Below are positions 27,560 to 35,955 of a stretch of DNA of 64,000 nucleotides, piece by piece. Location of the stretch: contig NZ_WPIK01000007.1 of NCBI RefSeq assembly GCF_009754915.1, forward strand, positions 1-64,000, written 5' to 3'. A model generated the notes under the pieces. That model ran no database searches, was not told where the DNA came from, and saw only the letters and a list, made by a program, of their open reading frames with translations. Numbering within the stretch: position 1 is the first letter of the stretch; each line of letters starts with the position of its first letter. The translations under genes and the position numbers were made by a program. Source of the DNA: Mucilaginibacter arboris (GTDB taxonomy: Bacteria > Bacteroidota > Bacteroidia > Sphingobacteriales > Sphingobacteriaceae).

Positions 27560-28071
27560 TATAAAAGTTTCATTGGTTCCCAGAATGCTTTCGTTTTTTC
27601 CTTGTCGCCCAACATATTATTAAAGCTGTAAGTGTACAAAATCTGGCAATTGTTAAAAGTACTAATCTGATTAAGTTCTGTTTCCGGCAAACCTATCGTT
27701 TCAGGTTTCAATCCAAAGCACACTAATTTTTGTGGCATAAAAGAAGCATTTAACTGATCGAAAGTAGCGTTTGGGTAAGCAGAAAAATCAACAATGGAAA
27801 CATCGTCCAAACCCATTTGCTTGCGTAACAACGTGCTTTCTAAAGCTTTTAAATGATTTTCCTGCAAAGCTGTATCAGTTAAAATCAAAAAGTTTTTCAG
27901 GTTTTTTCCGGAAAAAGCAAATTCCGGAATAGGAATTATTTCTGCCTCGGTTACCGTTTCTATTGGAAAAGCCTCAGATGTTGTGTGCTTTTTTGCTAAA
28001 AAATCTTCACGAGTGAGATATAAGTCCTCATTCATCAAAATTCTAAGCGCAGTAGCATGTTTAGTTAACAT
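27559..28071 (-). CDS. Uncharacterised protein, possibly DNA polymerase III psi-like
   Basis: 170 residues, no signal peptide, no confident domain. The middle (FLILTDTALQENHLKALESTLLRKQMGL) and the C-terminus (ILYTYSFNNMLGDKEKTKAFWEPMKLL) suggest an alpha/beta fold ending in a helix. The lysine-then-Trp helix resembles the end of HolD (psi) proteins, a weak similarity. Overlaps rdgB by one base, so co-expression is likely. A repeat copy is translated within it as Asn-Ala-Ser-Phe-Met (27727-27750). Confidence 0.6.
   Translation of the reverse strand: MLTKHATALRILMNEDLYLTREDFLAKKHTTSEAFPIETVTEAEIIPIPEFAFSGKNLKNFLILTDTALQENHLKALESTLLRKQMGLDDVSIVDFSAYPNATFDQLNASFMPQKLVCFGLKPETIGLPETELNQISTFNNCQILYTYSFNNMLGDKEKTKAFWEPMKLL
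27727..27750 (+). repeat. TAAAAGAAGCAT-family repeat inside a gene
   Basis: TTTTT-GTGGCA-TAAAA-GAAGCATT, antisense to the gene. On the coding strand it is read AAT-GCT-TCT-TTT-ATG (NASFM). Confidence 0.8.
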
Positions 28072-28251
28072 AAAGTAATTTTGGTTAAAAATAGTTAAAC
28101 TGTTTCTGGCTTCGTTATAATTTAAGGAATATTGCAGATAAGTTGTGGCTTATAAAGTTTTGTGCGGAGAGGTGGAATATTTTTACGAAATTTAACAAAT
28201 TATACACTGGTAAAAACAGTGTTTGTATTAAAAAGAAGATAAGTTGATTAT

Positions 28252-29619
28252 ATGAGAAAGTTTACCATTTTGATCCTGTGTTTAACGATGAGTGTTTTTG
28301 CTGCTTCGGGTCAAAAAAAATCATTGGATAAAGTTGCTGCCGTAGTTGGCAACAGTATTATTTTAAATTCTGATATCGAGAGGGAATACGATAATTATTT
28401 AGTGCAGGGCAACCAGCCAAACCAGTCCGTTAAATGTCAGGTTTTACAGCAATTGTTAACCCAAAAGTTGTTAGCACAACAGGCAGTTATTGATAGTGTA
28501 ATTGTGAAAGATGATGAGTTGGATAACGAAGTAGATAAACGGATGCGTTATTTTATACAACGTGCAGGCGGGCAAGATAAGTTAGAAGCTTTTTTGGGGA
28601 AATCCGTGATTCAATATAAAGATGAAATACGTCCGGATATCCGGGAGCAGTTAACTGCACAGCGGATGCAGCAAAAAATAACAGAGAAAATTAGTGTAAC
28701 ACCTCAGGATGTTAAGAATTATTTTAATGCTATTCCAAAAGATAGTTTGCCTTCTATTAATAAAGAGGTAGAAATAGCACAGATTGTTTTTGACCCGAAA
28801 TTAACAAAAGAAGAGAAGCAAATTGCACGCGATAAAGCAGAAGGTTTACGCGAAAGGGTAAAAAAAGGGGAAGATTTTGCCACATTAGCTACACTTTATT
28901 CTCAGGATCCTGGTTCTGCACCTGCTGGCGGTGATCTTGGTTTTTTTGACAGAAGCACGATGGTTAAAGAATTTACGGCTATGGCTTTTAAATTAAAAGC
29001 AGGGGATATTTCACCAGTTTTTGAAACCGAACATGGTTTCCATTTTTTACAAGTGATAGAACGCCGTGGCGAGCAAGTGCATGTAAGGCATATCCTGATT
29101 ATCCCGGAAATAACACAAGCCAGTTTAGACCGGGCGAAAATAAGGGCAGATAGTATTTACAATATTATTAAAACAATGAAGGTTGATTTTTCTTCGGCAG
29201 CTTCTTTTTATTCTGATGATAACGAAACCAAATATAATGGCGGAATGATGCTGAATGCTGAAAATGTAGAAAGCCGTTCAACTTATATCCCAACTGATAA
29301 ATTGGATCCGCAAACTGCTTTAGTAGTTGATACCATGAAAGTTGGAAGCATTGCCAAACCTGCTTTGTTTACCTCTCAAAATAATAAAAGGAGTTATAAA
29401 ATTTTGTATTTAAAATCTAAAACAGATGCACATAAAGCAAATTTAGCACAAGATTTTCCGAAGCTAAAAGAGGCAGCATCAGAAAGTAAGATTAGCAGAA
29501 CTGTGAGCGAATGGTTTGAGAAACGCCGTAAAGAAACTTACATTAATATTGACCCAGAATACCAGACCTGCGATCAGCTAAAATCCTGGGTAGTTACCAC
29601 AACAGCCGAGGTAAAATAA
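28252..29619 (+). CDS. SurA-like periplasmic peptidyl-prolyl isomerase/chaperone
   Basis: 455 residues. Signal peptide MRKFTILILCLTMSVFAASG, then the SurA-type N-domain (LDKVAAVVGNSIILNSDIERE). A first parvulin (PpiC) domain spans ~170-268 (YSQDPGSAPAGGDLGFFDRSTMVKEF..AFKLKAGDISPVFETEHGFHFLQV). A second, weaker one starts at VHVRHILIIPE (~275). Probably escorts outer-membrane proteins through the periplasm. Three bases before the MoxR gene, so likely one transcript. Confidence 0.9.
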   Translation: MRKFTILILCLTMSVFAASGQKKSLDKVAAVVGNSIILNSDIEREYDNYLVQGNQPNQSVKCQVLQQLLTQKLLAQQAVIDSVIVKDDELDNEVDKRMRYFIQRAGGQDKLEAFLGKSVIQYKDEIRPDIREQLTAQRMQQKITEKISVTPQDVKNYFNAIPKDSLPSINKEVEIAQIVFDPKLTKEEKQIARDKAEGLRERVKKGEDFATLATLYSQDPGSAPAGGDLGFFDRSTMVKEFTAMAFKLKAGDISPVFETEHGFHFLQVIERRGEQVHVRHILIIPEITQASLDRAKIRADSIYNIIKTMKVDFSSAASFYSDDNETKYNGGMMLNAENVESRSTYIPTDKLDPQTALVVDTMKVGSIAKPALFTSQNNKRSYKILYLKSKTDAHKANLAQDFPKLKEAASESKISRTVSEWFEKRRKETYINIDPEYQTCDQLKSWVVTTTAEVK

Positions 29620-29622
29620 ATT

Positions 29623-30585
29623 ATGCAATACGCATCAGAAGTAGAAGCTGCAGATGCTTTATATGCATCATTTAGCAAGGTTAGGGCAGAAATTGGCAAG
29701 ATCATTATCGGTCAGGACGAAGTGGTTAAAGCAGTTCTGATCGCTATTTTTAGTAACGGACATTGTTTGTTGGTTGGTGTACCTGGCCTGGCTAAAACTT
29801 TATTGGTGCAAACGGTAGCGCAAGTGCTTGACCTCAGCTTTAACCGTATCCAATTTACGCCAGACTTGATGCCTTCTGATATTATCGGTTCTGAAATTTT
29901 AGGTGAAGACCGGAATTTTAAATTTATTAAAGGCCCGGTTTTTTCTAACATTATTCTGGCTGACGAGATTAACCGTACGCCACCTAAAACACAAGCAGCT
30001 TTGCTGGAAGCTATGCAGGAAAAAGCGGTTACGGCAGCAGGGGTAACACACCAGTTAGATAAACCTTTTTTTGTATTGGCTACGCAAAACCCTATAGAAC
30101 AGGAGGGAACTTACCCTTTGCCGGAAGCGCAGTTAGACCGGTTTATGTTTAATATTGCTTTAGGCTATCCTTCTTTTCAGGAGGAACTGAACATTGTTAA
30201 AAATACTACGGGTAATACAGTAAACAAGATCAACAAGCTGCTGAATGCAGAACAGATACGTTACTTTCAGCAGTTGGTTAGAAATATCCCCATAACAGAT
30301 CACGTACTGGAATATGCTGTAAAACTTACTGCTAAAACGCGGCCAAATACAGCTTTGGCAACACCAAAAGTAAACCAGTTGTTAAGTTGGGGCGCAGGGC
30401 CAAGGGCATCGCAGTTTTTAGTTTTAGGAGCCAAATGCCATGCAGTAATCTCCGGAAAATATTCTCCTGATATAGAAGATGTGCAGGCTGTAGCTAAAGC
30501 TATTTTACGCCATCGTATTGTACGAAACTATAGGGCGGAGGCAGAAGGTTTATCTGCTGATCAGATTATTGAGCAGTTGTATTAA
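29623..30585 (+). CDS. MoxR-family AAA+ ATPase
   Basis: 320 residues. Walker A GVPGLAKTLLVQ (~46-57), Walker B ILADEINRTPPKTQAALLEAMQE (~110), sensor region ATQNPIEQEGTYPLPEAQLDRFMF. MoxR ATPases act as chaperones for protein maturation, usually next to DUF58 and von Willebrand A-domain (Bat) genes. Here a strong terminator follows directly and no such partners are present. Coupled to the surA-like gene by a 3-base gap. Confidence 0.92.
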   Translation: MQYASEVEAADALYASFSKVRAEIGKIIIGQDEVVKAVLIAIFSNGHCLLVGVPGLAKTLLVQTVAQVLDLSFNRIQFTPDLMPSDIIGSEILGEDRNFKFIKGPVFSNIILADEINRTPPKTQAALLEAMQEKAVTAAGVTHQLDKPFFVLATQNPIEQEGTYPLPEAQLDRFMFNIALGYPSFQEELNIVKNTTGNTVNKINKLLNAEQIRYFQQLVRNIPITDHVLEYAVKLTAKTRPNTALATPKVNQLLSWGAGPRASQFLVLGAKCHAVISGKYSPDIEDVQAVAKAILRHRIVRNYRAEAEGLSADQIIEQLY

Positions 30586-30597
30586 ATAATAGGTATT

Positions 30598-30642
30598 ATA
30601 ATAAGAAAGGCCGCTCAATCAAAAAGCGGCCTTTCTTATTAT
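30598..30642. terminator. Bidirectional terminator after the MoxR gene
   Basis: Perfect 18-bp stem (30598-30615 with 30625-30642), 9-nt loop, A/T-rich flanks on both sides, between convergent genes. Confidence 0.9.
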
Positions 30643-30645
30643 GAT

Positions 30646-30668
30646 GATGCTTCTTTTACCACCTATTT
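30646..30668 (-). repeat. TAAAAGAAGCAT-family repeat over a stop codon
   Basis: Minus strand reads AAATA-GGTGG-TAAAA-GAAGCATC. The TAG stop of the 30663 gene lies within its left half; the rest follows in sense orientation. Confidence 0.85.
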
Positions 30669-31520
30669 TTCAATAGGAGAAAAAATCTCTACTAACATAT
30701 TCCATTTATAGGATTTATCAGGTTCCCAAATACGCACATAATTGTAATTATTGGTGATCTCGCCTTTTTTAATTTTAGCTTTACCGTAACTGTAAGCTAA
30801 ATCCCCGCTGGTAGCACGGCCGGCGCCTGTATTTAAAGCTTCGATATTAATGGCTTGGTTACCAATAAACTGCAATATTTTATCCTGCCCAATAATGGGT
30901 TCAAAACCAGGGAAATAATACCTTCCGTCTAAAGTAATAAACTCTTTATAAGCAGAAAGCGAAGAAAGAGAAAGCGACGAATTAAATAATTTATCGGTAG
31001 TGATGATGATGTTACGGCCGTTAAAAGGATCTTTACTGTTGATACGTGGCGTAATAGTTGGTTCTTTAAAATCTACGATCTGATCTTCTTTTGGCTCCGG
31101 GTGCTGCATGTTTATGTTGAAGATGAGCTTCAATTTTCCGCCGGCATCTTTCCGCCATATAGAAAGATATTCGCCAAATTCCGAATCTTCTGTCCCATTA
31201 TCTTTTATAGCATACGAGCCAGCGGTAAAAGCCAAGTCTCCATTGGCAGAAATACGAGCGATTTTAGGTATTGCTGTTAATTTGCCTGCAATTTTTGGGC
31301 TGCTAGCATAAAAGGTTTTGGCAGTAACAGGTTCTGGTTTAAACACAATAGCGTCTGCATCTACAACTGCCATTGTGCCCTCTTTAATGCCTTTTTGGGC
31401 AACTACCCTGTTAAAATCTTTTTCTGCATCTAATACTTCTTTTACCTGTGCAGTTTTTTGTGCGGAAGCAATTTGGTTAAAGCATAAAAAAGCTACAAAA
31501 GCAATTGATATTTTTTTCAT
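30663..31520 (-). CDS. Secreted protein with two SnoaL/DUF4440-like domains
   Basis: 285 residues. Signal peptide MKKISIAFVAFLCFNQIASA. Two related alpha+beta units follow. Residues ~27-145 start with VLDAEKDFNRVVAQKGIKEGTMAVVDADAIVFKPEP, the DUF4440 pattern. Residues ~180-280 are KEFITLDGRYYFPGFEPIIGQDKILQFIG...WNMLVEIFSP. NTF2-fold proteins of this kind bind small ligands; no catalytic residues are obvious. Single gene. Confidence 0.7.
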   Translation of the reverse strand: MKKISIAFVAFLCFNQIASAQKTAQVKEVLDAEKDFNRVVAQKGIKEGTMAVVDADAIVFKPEPVTAKTFYASSPKIAGKLTAIPKIARISANGDLAFTAGSYAIKDNGTEDSEFGEYLSIWRKDAGGKLKLIFNINMQHPEPKEDQIVDFKEPTITPRINSKDPFNGRNIIITTDKLFNSSLSLSSLSAYKEFITLDGRYYFPGFEPIIGQDKILQFIGNQAINIEALNTGAGRATSGDLAYSYGKAKIKKGEITNNYNYVRIWEPDKSYKWNMLVEIFSPIEK

Positions 31521-31652
31521 ATGTGATATAAAGAAATGTGCCGCAAGTTATTAATTTTTTTTGCTGCTACGGCTTGTTTAAATTGAAAGAAAGGTTAATG
31601 TTAACTAAGCATTTTAGTTTAAACTTATCTTAGATAGCTTTAGTATTCTGCT

Positions 31653-31681
31653 GATGCTGTTTTTAGCACATCTTTTTTATT
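31653..31681 (-). repeat. Variant repeat (TAAAAACAGCAT type)
   Basis: Minus strand reads ...TGTGC-TAAAAACAGCATC, in the gap between cysS and the DUF4440 gene. The remainder of the gap (31521-31712) shows no gene. Confidence 0.4.
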
Positions 31682-31712
31682 GTCGGTTATCATGCAGAAA
31701 AATATTGCCTGA

Positions 31713-33173
31713 TTAAATTTTTGTCCAGGTTGTGCCTTCTTTGCTGTCTTTTAACTGATAACCTATTTTTTGCATGCCTTGCCTTATTTTATCTGAAGTT
31801 GCATAATCCTGGTTTGTTTTTGCTTCACTACGTAAATTAATCACAAAATCCAATACTTTCGGCAATTCATCAGAAGCTGCAGATTCATCTTTTAAGCCTA
31901 AAACATCTATCACAAAATGTTGTAGCAGTTGCCGGAGCAGATCAAGATTTTTCCGGTCGATCTTCAATTTTTGATCATGAACAGAATTAACCAAGCGGCA
32001 AACTTCAAACAATTCTGCAATTAATACCGGACTGTTAAAATCATCGTTCATGGCTTCGTAGCATCTTTGCTGCAAAGGTCCTATTTCTATTTCTCCGTTT
32101 GCAGATGCTTGTAGTCCCGGTGCCAGTGCAAAAGCATTCATCATTCTTTTAAAGCCTTTTTCCGAAGCATCTAATGCGTCATTAGAAAAATCGAGCGTAC
32201 TGCGGTAATGGGCCTGTAACATAAAAAAACGGACTGTCATCGGACTATAACCTTTATTTAACAAGGAATGATTGCCTGTAAAAAGCTCTTCAGGCAAAAA
32301 ACTATTGCCTAACGATTTAGACATTTTTTGTCCGTTTACCGTAAGCATATTGGTATGGATCCAATAATTTGCAGGCATTTTTCCGCAAGCGGCTTCGTTT
32401 TGCGCAATTTCATTAGTATGGTGCGTAGGCGCTAAATCCATTCCGCCGCCATGAATATCAAATTGCTCACCCAGATACTTGTTGCTCATGGCAGAACATT
32501 CGAGATGCCAGCCTGGAAAACCAATACTCCAAGGCGAAGGCCACTTCATTAAATGTTCTGGTTTTGCTTTAATCCATAAAGCGAAATCAAGTTTACCGCG
32601 TTTCTCTTCCTGGCCTCCTAAATTGCGTGTATTGTTCAGCATGTCCTCCAGGTTCCGGTTGTTTAAAATGCCGTAATTATGGCTTTGGTTGTATTTTTCT
32701 ACATCAAAATAAACAGAACCATTTACTTCATAAGCCAGCCCTTTTTCTAAAATGGTTTTTACCAGTTCAATCTGCTCAATAATATGTCCGGTTGCAGTTG
32801 GTTCAATACTTGGCGGTTTTACATTAAAAATTTGCATGATCTGGTGGAAATCTACCGTATATTTTTGTACAATTTCCATTGGTTCCAGTTGTGCCAGCTT
32901 TGCTTTTTTGGAGATTTTGTCTTCTCCTTCATCTGTATCGCCTTCTAAATGGCCGGCATCTGTAATATTACGGACGTAACGAACTTTATAACCTAAATGA
33001 GTAAGGTAACGGAAAATAAGATCGAAAGAAATAAAGGTGCGGCAATTGCCCAGGTGCACATCACTATAAACGGTTGGGCCACAAACATACATACCGGCAA
33101 ATGGTGGGTTTATGGCTTTAAATTCTTCTTTTTTACGGGCTAAAGTATTGTAAATAAAAAGCTTTTGCTGCAT
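31713..33173 (-). CDS. cysS: Cysteinyl-tRNA synthetase
   Basis: 486 residues, class I synthetase. Zinc-binding CGPTVY and HIGH-type [10 protein letters not shown] (~31-42), GWHLECSAM (~230) with the zinc Cys, second zinc His in [11 protein letters not shown], and KMSKSLGN (~282). Charges tRNA-Cys and, in some bacteria, makes cysteine persulfide. Normal length. Lies 32 bases after the exo/endonuclease-fold gene reads out of the opposite side, same strand. Confidence 0.97.
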   Translation of the reverse strand: MQQKLFIYNTLARKKEEFKAINPPFAGMYVCGPTVYSDVHLGNCRTFISFDLIFRYLTHLGYKVRYVRNITDAGHLEGDTDEGEDKISKKAKLAQLEPMEIVQKYTVDFHQIMQIFNVKPPSIEPTATGHIIEQIELVKTILEKGLAYEVNGSVYFDVEKYNQSHNYGILNNRNLEDMLNNTRNLGGQEEKRGKLDFALWIKAKPEHLMKWPSPWSIGFPGWHLECSAMSNKYLGEQFDIHGGGMDLAPTHHTNEIAQNEAACGKMPANYWIHTNMLTVNGQKMSKSLGNSFLPEELFTGNHSLLNKGYSPMTVRFFMLQAHYRSTLDFSNDALDASEKGFKRMMNAFALAPGLQASANGEIEIGPLQQRCYEAMNDDFNSPVLIAELFEVCRLVNSVHDQKLKIDRKNLDLLRQLLQHFVIDVLGLKDESAASDELPKVLDFVINLRSEAKTNQDYATSDKIRQGMQKIGYQLKDSKEGTTWTKI

Positions 33174-33205
33174 CGGACAAATTTAAACAAAAAGACGGCT
33201 TTTGC

Positions 33206-34327
33206 TTACTTTAACAGCAAATCGGCACGAATTGCATAATGATCGGAAAGCTTTTTCTTAAACACTTTATAATTAATTACTTTAAATTTAGGGGCGGCCA
33301 GAATATAATCAATTTGGTAATTAGGAAAATCGCCATTATAAGTAGCGCCGAAACCATTTCCCTTTTCCTGAAAAGCATTTATTAAACCAGCGCTCATTTT
33401 ATTAACGGCAAAAGAAGCGGGGGTATCATTAAAATCGCCGGCAATTACAAAAGGATAAGGTGATTTATTTGCATGGTCTTTTACTAAGTAAACCTGTTCG
33501 CTACGCTTTAAAAAAGCTTTTTTAAGTTTACTCATAATGCGTTTATAGGAGTTCATGCTGGATTCTTTTGCTTTAGCTACGCTATCGATAATCTGGTAAT
33601 CCTGTGGCTGAAAATTGATGGATTGTAAGTGTACGGCATACACACGTATGATCTGGTTTGCTTTTTTTACATCGATAAAAATACACTGGTTGGTACTGTT
33701 TTTATCGGATAATTGTATGAACCCTTTATTTACAATCGGATATTTAGAAAAAGCAGCTACTCCGCTTCCTTCAAAATTGATATTATCAACAGCAAAAGTA
33801 TCGAAGTAACTAGTGTGCAATACTTTTTCTAAAGAATCGATCATGGCAAATTTTCCTTTTTTGCGGGTGAAAAATTCAGGTATGCAAATTACATCAGGCT
33901 GTTCATCATTTATCAGCTGTAATATTTCTGTTCGTGTAGGCTTTGTATTATTTTCGCCTACACCCATAAAGCCGTGTACATTGTAGGTCATTAAACGCAA
34001 ATAATCTGGAGAGGCTTTAAGTCCATCAGAAGAAGCGGTATTAATGTTAAAGCTTTTTACCAGAATACTCCAGCCTAACAAAATACTGATTAAGGGAATA
34101 AAAATGAGTTTGCTGAAACGGATAAACCAATATAAAACCAGTATGATGTTTGCGATGAGGAGCGGCGGATAAGCAAGCCCAAAAAAAGCAAGCTGCCAGA
34201 AAGTACGCGGATCAATTAAACTGGCCAGTAAACTAAGCAGAATAGAAATTGAAGCTAAAACGGTAAAAAACAAAACTACTTTATCCAGAAAAGGTAGCTT
34301 TTTAACTGGTTTATTCTTTGCTGGCAT
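33206..34327 (-). CDS. Membrane-anchored endonuclease/exonuclease/phosphatase-fold protein
   Basis: 373 residues. Three hydrophobic segments (~15-35, 43-68, 70-90) precede an EEP domain with MTYNVHGFMG (~112), DVICIPEFF (~142), VIAGDFNDTP (~295) and the terminal SDHYAI (catalytic His). The fold covers Mg-dependent nucleases and phosphoesterases; the substrate is unknown and the catalytic domain probably faces the periplasm. Overlaps the upstream rhomboid gene by 17 bases, so translation is coupled. Confidence 0.85.
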   Translation of the reverse strand: MPAKNKPVKKLPFLDKVVLFFTVLASISILLSLLASLIDPRTFWQLAFFGLAYPPLLIANIILVLYWFIRFSKLIFIPLISILLGWSILVKSFNINTASSDGLKASPDYLRLMTYNVHGFMGVGENNTKPTRTEILQLINDEQPDVICIPEFFTRKKGKFAMIDSLEKVLHTSYFDTFAVDNINFEGSGVAAFSKYPIVNKGFIQLSDKNSTNQCIFIDVKKANQIIRVYAVHLQSINFQPQDYQIIDSVAKAKESSMNSYKRIMSKLKKAFLKRSEQVYLVKDHANKSPYPFVIAGDFNDTPASFAVNKMSAGLINAFQEKGNGFGATYNGDFPNYQIDYILAAPKFKVINYKVFKKKLSDHYAIRADLLLK

Positions 34328-35156
34328 TAAACAGGGTTTCCTTTTCTTTTTTAGTTAAGCTGGCATAGCCCGATTGCGATATTTTGTCTAATATAGAATC
34401 TATTTCCTCTTCTTTTGATCGTACCGTACTGTTTTTAGCATAGTTTTTTGATACGATATGTAACGTTTTTGGTTTAGAAAACCGTTGAAAAGCCTGCCCC
34501 AACATGGAGCTGCCTTGTATATGTTTAATATAAAAGAAACCTGCAATAGCACCGCCGATGTGCGAAATTTCTCCGCCTGCGTTGGGGCCTGTGATGCTGA
34601 TCAGATCGAATAGAACATAGAATAAAGCAATCCACTTTAATTTTACAGAACCTAAAAACAGCAGTTGTATGGTATAATCCGGAAGCAGCGTTGCTGTTGC
34701 CACAATAATTGCCATTACTGCAGCAGAAGCGCCAACGGTTGTAGAGCCAAATTTTGCCTCAGCAAAAAGCGGAAAAATATTATAGAACGAAACATACAAA
34801 AACGCGCCTGCCAAGCCGCCGATAATATAAAGGTCAACCAATTTTTTGCCGCCTAAATATTCCTGAAAAATGCTTCCAAGCCAGTAAAACCACAACATGT
34901 TAAACAGGATATGGAAAAAGCCATCATGCAAAAACATATAGGTAAGCGGTGTCCAGAAACGGATCAATAATTTTGGCAGATAGGAGGGGACTGCCAAAAA
35001 ATCGTTTAGGGTAAGCGTAATGGCTGCGTTGCGGGTAGTTAGCATTTCGATTACACCCAGCAGGCTTAAAAATAAAAAAACCAATACGTTAATCCCGATC
35101 AGTAAATTTAACCTGTTTCCAGAACGAAAAACTTGTGTACGAATTTCTTCCCACAT
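34311..35156 (-). CDS. Rhomboid-family intramembrane serine protease
   Basis: 281 residues with about six membrane spans. WR-like loop and the HN-type segment (HDGFFHILFNMLWFYWLG, ~76-93), Ser motif TTVGASAAVMAI (~140) and His in ISHIGGAIAGFFYIKHI (~214). These form the Ser-His dyad that cleaves membrane proteins. C-terminal ~60 residues are soluble and charged. Tandem with a second rhomboid upstream. Confidence 0.9.
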   Translation of the reverse strand: MWEEIRTQVFRSGNRLNLLIGINVLVFLFLSLLGVIEMLTTRNAAITLTLNDFLAVPSYLPKLLIRFWTPLTYMFLHDGFFHILFNMLWFYWLGSIFQEYLGGKKLVDLYIIGGLAGAFLYVSFYNIFPLFAEAKFGSTTVGASAAVMAIIVATATLLPDYTIQLLFLGSVKLKWIALFYVLFDLISITGPNAGGEISHIGGAIAGFFYIKHIQGSSMLGQAFQRFSKPKTLHIVSKNYAKNSTVRSKEEEIDSILDKISQSGYASLTKKEKETLFNASKE

Positions 35157-35199
35157 AAAAATTATCAGTTTAAATCAAATTCGTTTTAATAACGTTAGA

Positions 35200-35913
35200 T
35201 TAATAAAAATCGTTTGTTCGGTGCATGCCCCAAACCTTTAAAAGTATATATCCAAATAAAGCGCCGCCCAAGTGAGCAAAATGAGCTACAGAATCTCCCT
35301 GGTGCTGACTTAAGCCCAAATATAATTCAACCACAATATAACCAATTACGGCATATTTTGCTTTTACAGGAATCGGGATCAGCATAATATACAAACTTGT
35401 TTCTGAATATAAAACACCAAAAGCAACCAAAATTCCAAACAATGCACCGGAAGCACCAACCATTGGGTCAGTATAAATAGCCCTTAGTTTTTGTCCGCTT
35501 TCCGAAGTAATATTATAACTTACATTGGGGTCAAAAATAAAACTTCCTAAAATGCCGTGTACTTCTATTGCCTGTACCAGCATTTGTAAAGCAAGTGCGC
35601 CTAAACCTGTTATAAAGTAATAATTTAAAAAACGCTTCGACCCCATATAATACTCAATTGCAGGGCCGAACATGTACAAGGCAAACATATTGAAAAAAAT
35701 ATGTGCCCATCCGCCATGCATAAACATGTAGGTAATGGGTTGCCAGACTCTAAAATAAGGAGAATTAAAATAAAATGCACCTAAATGATAAGCTAATTGG
35801 ATACCGGAATTTTCAAAAACCAAAGTGGCTATAAAGAAAATAATATTGATTATCAGCAGGTTTTTTACAACAGGCGGAATATTGGCTAAAGGCGATTGTC
35901 CGAATAAATTCAT
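35200..35913 (-). CDS. Rhomboid-family intramembrane serine protease
   Basis: 237 residues, six-span rhomboid. MHGGWAHIFFNMFALYMFGP (~64-83), active-site MVGASGALFGILVAFG (~151) and SVAHFAHLGGALFGYILLK (~210). More canonical (GASGA) than the neighbouring copy. First of the four-gene minus-strand run after mutL; substrates unknown. Ends in NDFY after a short tail. Confidence 0.93.
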   Translation of the reverse strand: MNLFGQSPLANIPPVVKNLLIINIIFFIATLVFENSGIQLAYHLGAFYFNSPYFRVWQPITYMFMHGGWAHIFFNMFALYMFGPAIEYYMGSKRFLNYYFITGLGALALQMLVQAIEVHGILGSFIFDPNVSYNITSESGQKLRAIYTDPMVGASGALFGILVAFGVLYSETSLYIMLIPIPVKAKYAVIGYIVVELYLGLSQHQGDSVAHFAHLGGALFGYILLKVWGMHRTNDFY

Positions 35914-35933
35914 GTTTTGGTAAGAAGCGGTAC

Positions 35934-35955
35934 GATGCTTCTTTTATCGATCAAA
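35934..35955 (-). repeat. TAAAAGAAGCAT-family repeat forming the mutL stop
   Basis: Minus strand TTTGA-TCGA-TAAAA-GAAGCATC. The TAA of the motif is the stop codon of mutL. An opposing partial copy (GGTAAGAAGC, 35919-35928) makes a short inverted pair. Confidence 0.82.

Noticed and set aside
33395-33422. GGCAAAAGAAGCGGG in the exo/endonuclease-fold gene (read PASFAVN)
   Set aside because: Resembles the coding copies but core differs (CAAAAGAAGCGG) and spacing is off; not counted.
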